From Dehalococcoidia bacterium (GTDB taxonomy: Bacteria > Chloroflexota > Dehalococcoidia > Dehalococcoidales > RBG-16-60-22): a stretch of 7,358 nt of DNA. Positions 5,632-7,358 of the stretch are shown here, one piece after another. The stretch covers positions 1-7,358 of the forward strand of contig JAUWYU010000071.1 in NCBI GenBank assembly GCA_030615655.1. Direction: 5' to 3'. A program made the position numbers and the translations under genes. The stretch's first letter is position 1; each line of letters opens with the position of its first letter. Below the pieces are notes generated by a model. That model did no database searches, had not been told where the DNA came from, and was given only the letters and a program-made list of their open reading frames with translations.

Positions 5632-5740
5632 CCTCACCCCCTGTGTCCCCCTCTCCCCGATTGCATCGGGGCGGATGAAGGAGAGGGAGAGAAGTAAGAA
5701 GAGGGGCTGGCGCCCCTCTTAGACACCCCGCACGGGTTGG
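5632..5740. repeat. GC-rich hairpin-containing intergenic element (repeat-like)
   Basis: This noncoding segment between tRNA-Cys and the DUF6504-like gene holds two strong hairpins. The first has an inner perfect stem CCCCGAT/ATCGGGG (5655-5661 with 5665-5671, loop TGC) enclosed by CCCTCT/AGAGGG (5649-5654 with 5682-5687). The second is a perfect 9-base stem AAGAGGGGC/GCCCCTCTT (5699-5707 with 5712-5720, 4-base loop). Strong strand bias (C-rich left, G-rich right) and modular hairpins look like a REP-type or miniature repeat, but only one copy is in the window, so repetition is unproven. A degenerate C-rich echo occurs at about 5571-5587. The rest of the 5512-5745 gap holds only the tRNA-Cys promoter. 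Confidence 0.55.
5699..5720 (-). terminator. Possible terminator of the DUF6504-like gene
   Basis: Read on the minus strand, the perfect 9-base GC-rich stem with 4-base loop lies 25 bases after the stop codon and is followed by a pyrimidine-rich but not uniform tract (CTTACTTCTCT). It could terminate that transcript while also being part of the larger hairpin element. Confidence 0.45.
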
Positions 5741-5745
5741 GAGGG

Positions 5746-6042
5746 CTATAGCTGGTGGGATAGAAACCATTTCTTGCGTTCGGGGTGGCTGAGACCGGTG
5801 CCGCGGTCATGGTAGATTTCATAGACCTCGCCGTCCTTTGTCCTGACGTGGTAATAGTTACGGTGATGGCGCTGCCACCAGCGCTTGCGGCGCTTTGTGT
5901 CCCTGCCGAAGCCGTAGTCGGGCCAGGCATCCAGAATATCGGTAATGACATACTCACGGTCATCCAGGCGGAAAGAGACGGGAACTCTGACCTCGCCGCC
6001 GGTGGTGACCTCTATCTCTCGACCGATAAATTTTGCAGGCAT
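5746..6042 (-). CDS. DUF6504-like small protein
   Basis: 98 residues from the ATG at 6042. The layout resembles the DUF6504 family of uncharacterised bacterial proteins: FIGREIEVTTGG (5-16), a strand pair with PVSFRLDDREYVITDILDAW (21-40), a basic-aromatic insert RRKRWWQRHHRNYY (51-64), then VRTKDGEVYEIYHDRGTG (66-83). The long basic insert is notable and might bind nucleic acid. No catalytic motif, signal or membrane segment is visible. The frame is open upstream to 6114, but the promoter at 6068-6096 starts transcription near 6061, excluding the longer form. The likely Shine-Dalgarno GAGGT (6060-6056) is 13 bases from the ATG, longer than usual, so the start is not certain. The family assignment is from memory of its sequence pattern. 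Function unknown. Confidence 0.72.
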   Translation of the reverse strand: MPAKFIGREIEVTTGGEVRVPVSFRLDDREYVITDILDAWPDYGFGRDTKRRKRWWQRHHRNYYHVRTKDGEVYEIYHDRGTGLSHPERKKWFLSHQL

Positions 6043-6067
6043 GATAGCGTGATGTACCTCTGTGATT

Positions 6068-6096
6068 ATGCTACTTGGGCTGCAAGTGTCTGTCAA
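6068..6096 (-). promoter_or_regulatory. Probable promoter of the DUF6504-like gene
   Basis: On the minus strand a perfect TTGACA (6096-6091) and TAGCAT (6073-6068, four of six) are separated by 17 bases. The predicted start near 6061 gives a very short leader that begins at the GAGGT ribosome site. Confidence 0.6.
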
Positions 6097-6225
6097 TGAT
6101 GGAGCCTTTCCCACTGGAGAAAAATAGCCGTTTGATTGTCTTCCGTGCAGCGTAGCGCTATTTGCAGGTTAAACGTAATTTCTGGTAATCTAGGGTATAA
6201 CCATAATCTGGCGCGGGAGGTAGCC

Positions 6226-7236
6226 ATGACGGGCGAGACCTATGCCTCAGCCGGTGTCAACATCGATGCCAACAACGAAGCCACCCGACTAATCAGCAAA
6301 CATGCCCGCTCCACTTTACGTCCCGAAGTCCTGAGCGGGGTTGGTTTTTTCGGCGGGATGTACGAATTCAAGGGCTATAACCAGCCGGTCCTGGTATCCA
6401 GTGTTGATGGAGTGGGCACCAAGCTCAAGATTGCCATAGCCCTGGACAAGCACGATACCGTCGGCATTGATATCGTAAATCACTGCGTTAATGATATTTT
6501 TACCTGCGGTGCCGAGCCCCTTTTCTTTCTGGACTATATAGGCATCGGGAAACTCATACCGGAGAAGGTGGAATCTATTGTCAAGGGGCTGGCACAGGCC
6601 TGCCGGGAGGTCGGCTGTACCCTCATCGGCGGGGAAACGGCCGAGCTGTCTGACGTCTACAGCGGCGGCGACTACGACCTGGTCGGTTTCGTCATCGGCG
6701 TGGTCGAGAAAGACAGGATTATCAAGGGAGAGTCAGTCGCGGCCGGTGATGCCGTTCTCGGTCTGCCTTCCAACGGCCTGCATACCAACGGCTATACGCT
6801 GGCCCGTAAAATATTGGGCGATACCCGAGAATCGCTGAATAAACACTACGATGAGCTGGGCAGGACTGCCGGCGAGGCGCTTCTGGAGCCGCATATCTGC
6901 TACTATAACCAGCTAAAGCCGTTGTTGCCCTACGTCAAGGGCATGGCGCATATCACCGGCGGCGGCCTCATTGATAATGTTCCGCGCGTCCTGCCGGAGG
7001 GCCTGGCAGCCCGCTTCGATAGTCGGGCATGGTCTGTACCTCCTGTGTTTCAATTAGTTCAGCGACTGGGCAACGTTGACCGTGACGAAATGTACCACGT
7101 GTTCAATATGGGCATCGGCATGGCGGTTGTCTGCGCGCCGGAGAGCGTAAAAAAAATTACCGCGCGGTTGCCCGAGGCTAGAATTGTCGGGGGGGTGGTG
7201 AAGCAGGTGGGGGATAAGAGGGTGGTTATAGATTAG
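6226..7236 (+). CDS. purM: Phosphoribosylformylglycinamidine cyclo-ligase (AIR synthetase)
   Basis: Fifth step of de novo purine synthesis: ATP-dependent closure of FGAM to 5-aminoimidazole ribonucleotide in the cytoplasm. The 336 residues match the family length (about 340-350). Signatures in order are YASAGVNID (6-14), DGVGTK (61-66), GIDIVNHCVND (80-90), CGAEPLFFLDY (94-104), GGETAEL (135-141), LGLPSNGLHTNGYTLARK (178-195), ITGGGLIDNVPR (243-254) and FNMGIGMAVV (293-302), covering the ATP- and FGAM-binding regions of the AIRS-like fold. The frame is open upstream to 6136, but GGGAGG at 6215-6220 fits the ATG at 6226 and the product then begins as family members do. A probable purH follows, so this is part of a purine locus. 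An intrinsic terminator begins immediately after the stop codon. No PurR box or purine riboswitch is evident in the upstream gap. Confidence 0.97.
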   Translation: MTGETYASAGVNIDANNEATRLISKHARSTLRPEVLSGVGFFGGMYEFKGYNQPVLVSSVDGVGTKLKIAIALDKHDTVGIDIVNHCVNDIFTCGAEPLFFLDYIGIGKLIPEKVESIVKGLAQACREVGCTLIGGETAELSDVYSGGDYDLVGFVIGVVEKDRIIKGESVAAGDAVLGLPSNGLHTNGYTLARKILGDTRESLNKHYDELGRTAGEALLEPHICYYNQLKPLLPYVKGMAHITGGGLIDNVPRVLPEGLAARFDSRAWSVPPVFQLVQRLGNVDRDEMYHVFNMGIGMAVVCAPESVKKITARLPEARIVGGVVKQVGDKRVVID

Positions 7237-7260
7237 AGCGGGGCGAAGCCCCGCTTTCTT
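7237..7260 (+). terminator. Intrinsic terminator or attenuator between purM and purH
   Basis: A perfect 8-base stem AGCGGGGC/GCCCCGCT (7237-7244 with 7248-7255), a GAA loop and the tail TTCTT lie directly after the purM stop. The following gene starts only 28 bases further on, and no promoter is visible between, so the hairpin may reduce rather than abolish readthrough, or may protect the purM mRNA end. Confidence 0.7.
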
Positions 7261-7288
7261 AATCATTATGGGGGTGAAAGGAGTTACA

Positions 7289-7358
7289 ATGCGAGCCATT
7301 ATCGGGGTTGATAACAAGACCGGGGTGGGTGAATTTGCGGAGGGACTCAGCAAACTGG
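7289..7358 (+). CDS. purH: Probable PurH (AICAR formyltransferase/IMP cyclohydrolase), N-terminal fragment
   Basis: Only 23 codons are visible before the right edge. The product begins MRAIIGVDNKTGVGEF and continues with AEGLSKL, matching the start of the IMP cyclohydrolase (MGS-like) domain, in which 'RALLSVSDKTGivEFA..L' is the family pattern. The usual SVSDK is GVDNK here, a modest departure. The ATG has a good AAAGGAG (7277-7283) five bases upstream. Full-length PurH performs the last two steps of IMP synthesis, which fits the adjacent purM. Another MGS-domain protein is possible because so little is seen. Confidence 0.72.
   Translation, partial: MRAIIGVDNKTGVGEFAEGLSKL

Noticed and set aside
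5785..6099. Plus-strand open frame of about 100 residues opposite the DUF6504-like gene
   Set aside because: It has no ribosome site and no domain pattern, and is the shadow of the better-supported minus-strand gene.
6196..6207. TATAAC/CATAAT as a purM promoter -10 box
   Set aside because: The hexamers are attractive and well placed, but no acceptable -35 box is found at 16-18 bases, so I did not list it as a feature.
7054..7353. Minus-strand open frame crossing the purM end and purH start
   Set aside because: It runs antisense through two recognised genes and a terminator, with no supporting signals.

Overview
The window looks like ordinary bacterial chromosome at moderate GC, most likely from the Chloroflexota (Dehalococcoidia-like) or another deep-branching anaerobe. 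This is inferred from four things: an archaeal-type fructose-1,6-bisphosphate aldolase/phosphatase next to a corrinoid adenosyltransferase, short intergenic gaps, strong sigma70-type promoters, and GC-rich intergenic hairpins. Taxonomy was not tested, and no phage, transposase, CRISPR array or defence gene is visible.

Left part (1-2992), minus strand. Transcription begins at a consensus promoter just right of tRNA-Leu(UAA) and runs through the tRNA into plsY (acyl-phosphate glycerol-3-phosphate acyltransferase, first step of phospholipid synthesis). A second, weaker promoter directly after plsY probably drives a three-gene unit: cobO/cobA-type corrinoid adenosyltransferase, FBP aldolase/phosphatase (gluconeogenesis), and rdgB (XTP/dITP pyrophosphatase, cut by the window edge). 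Two of these genes start with TTG.

Middle part (3065-5416), plus strand. A perfect-hexamer promoter drives a lipoprotein with a SagB-type nitroreductase domain. Three bases later comes a transglutaminase-like cysteine-hydrolase protein, then a DinB/YfiT-family four-helix protein with an ideal Shine-Dalgarno. A 78-residue SH3-like small protein follows as a self-contained unit with its own promoter and intrinsic terminator.

Right part (5374-7358). tRNA-Cys(GCA) lies on the minus strand, convergent with the small gene and sharing its terminator hairpin. A hairpin-rich, repeat-like noncoding segment (about 5632-5740) follows, then a minus-strand gene for a 98-residue DUF6504-like protein. Divergent from it, purM (AIR synthetase) runs on the plus strand, followed by an intrinsic terminator and the first 23 codons of a probable purH, so this is a purine-biosynthesis locus.

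Most of the window is core metabolism. I do not see a convincing new system. The parts most worth a second look are the exported SagB-like flavoprotein coupled to a transglutaminase-like partner, the orphan 78-residue protein, the hairpin repeat, the palindrome over the tRNA-Leu promoter, and the terminator between purM and purH.
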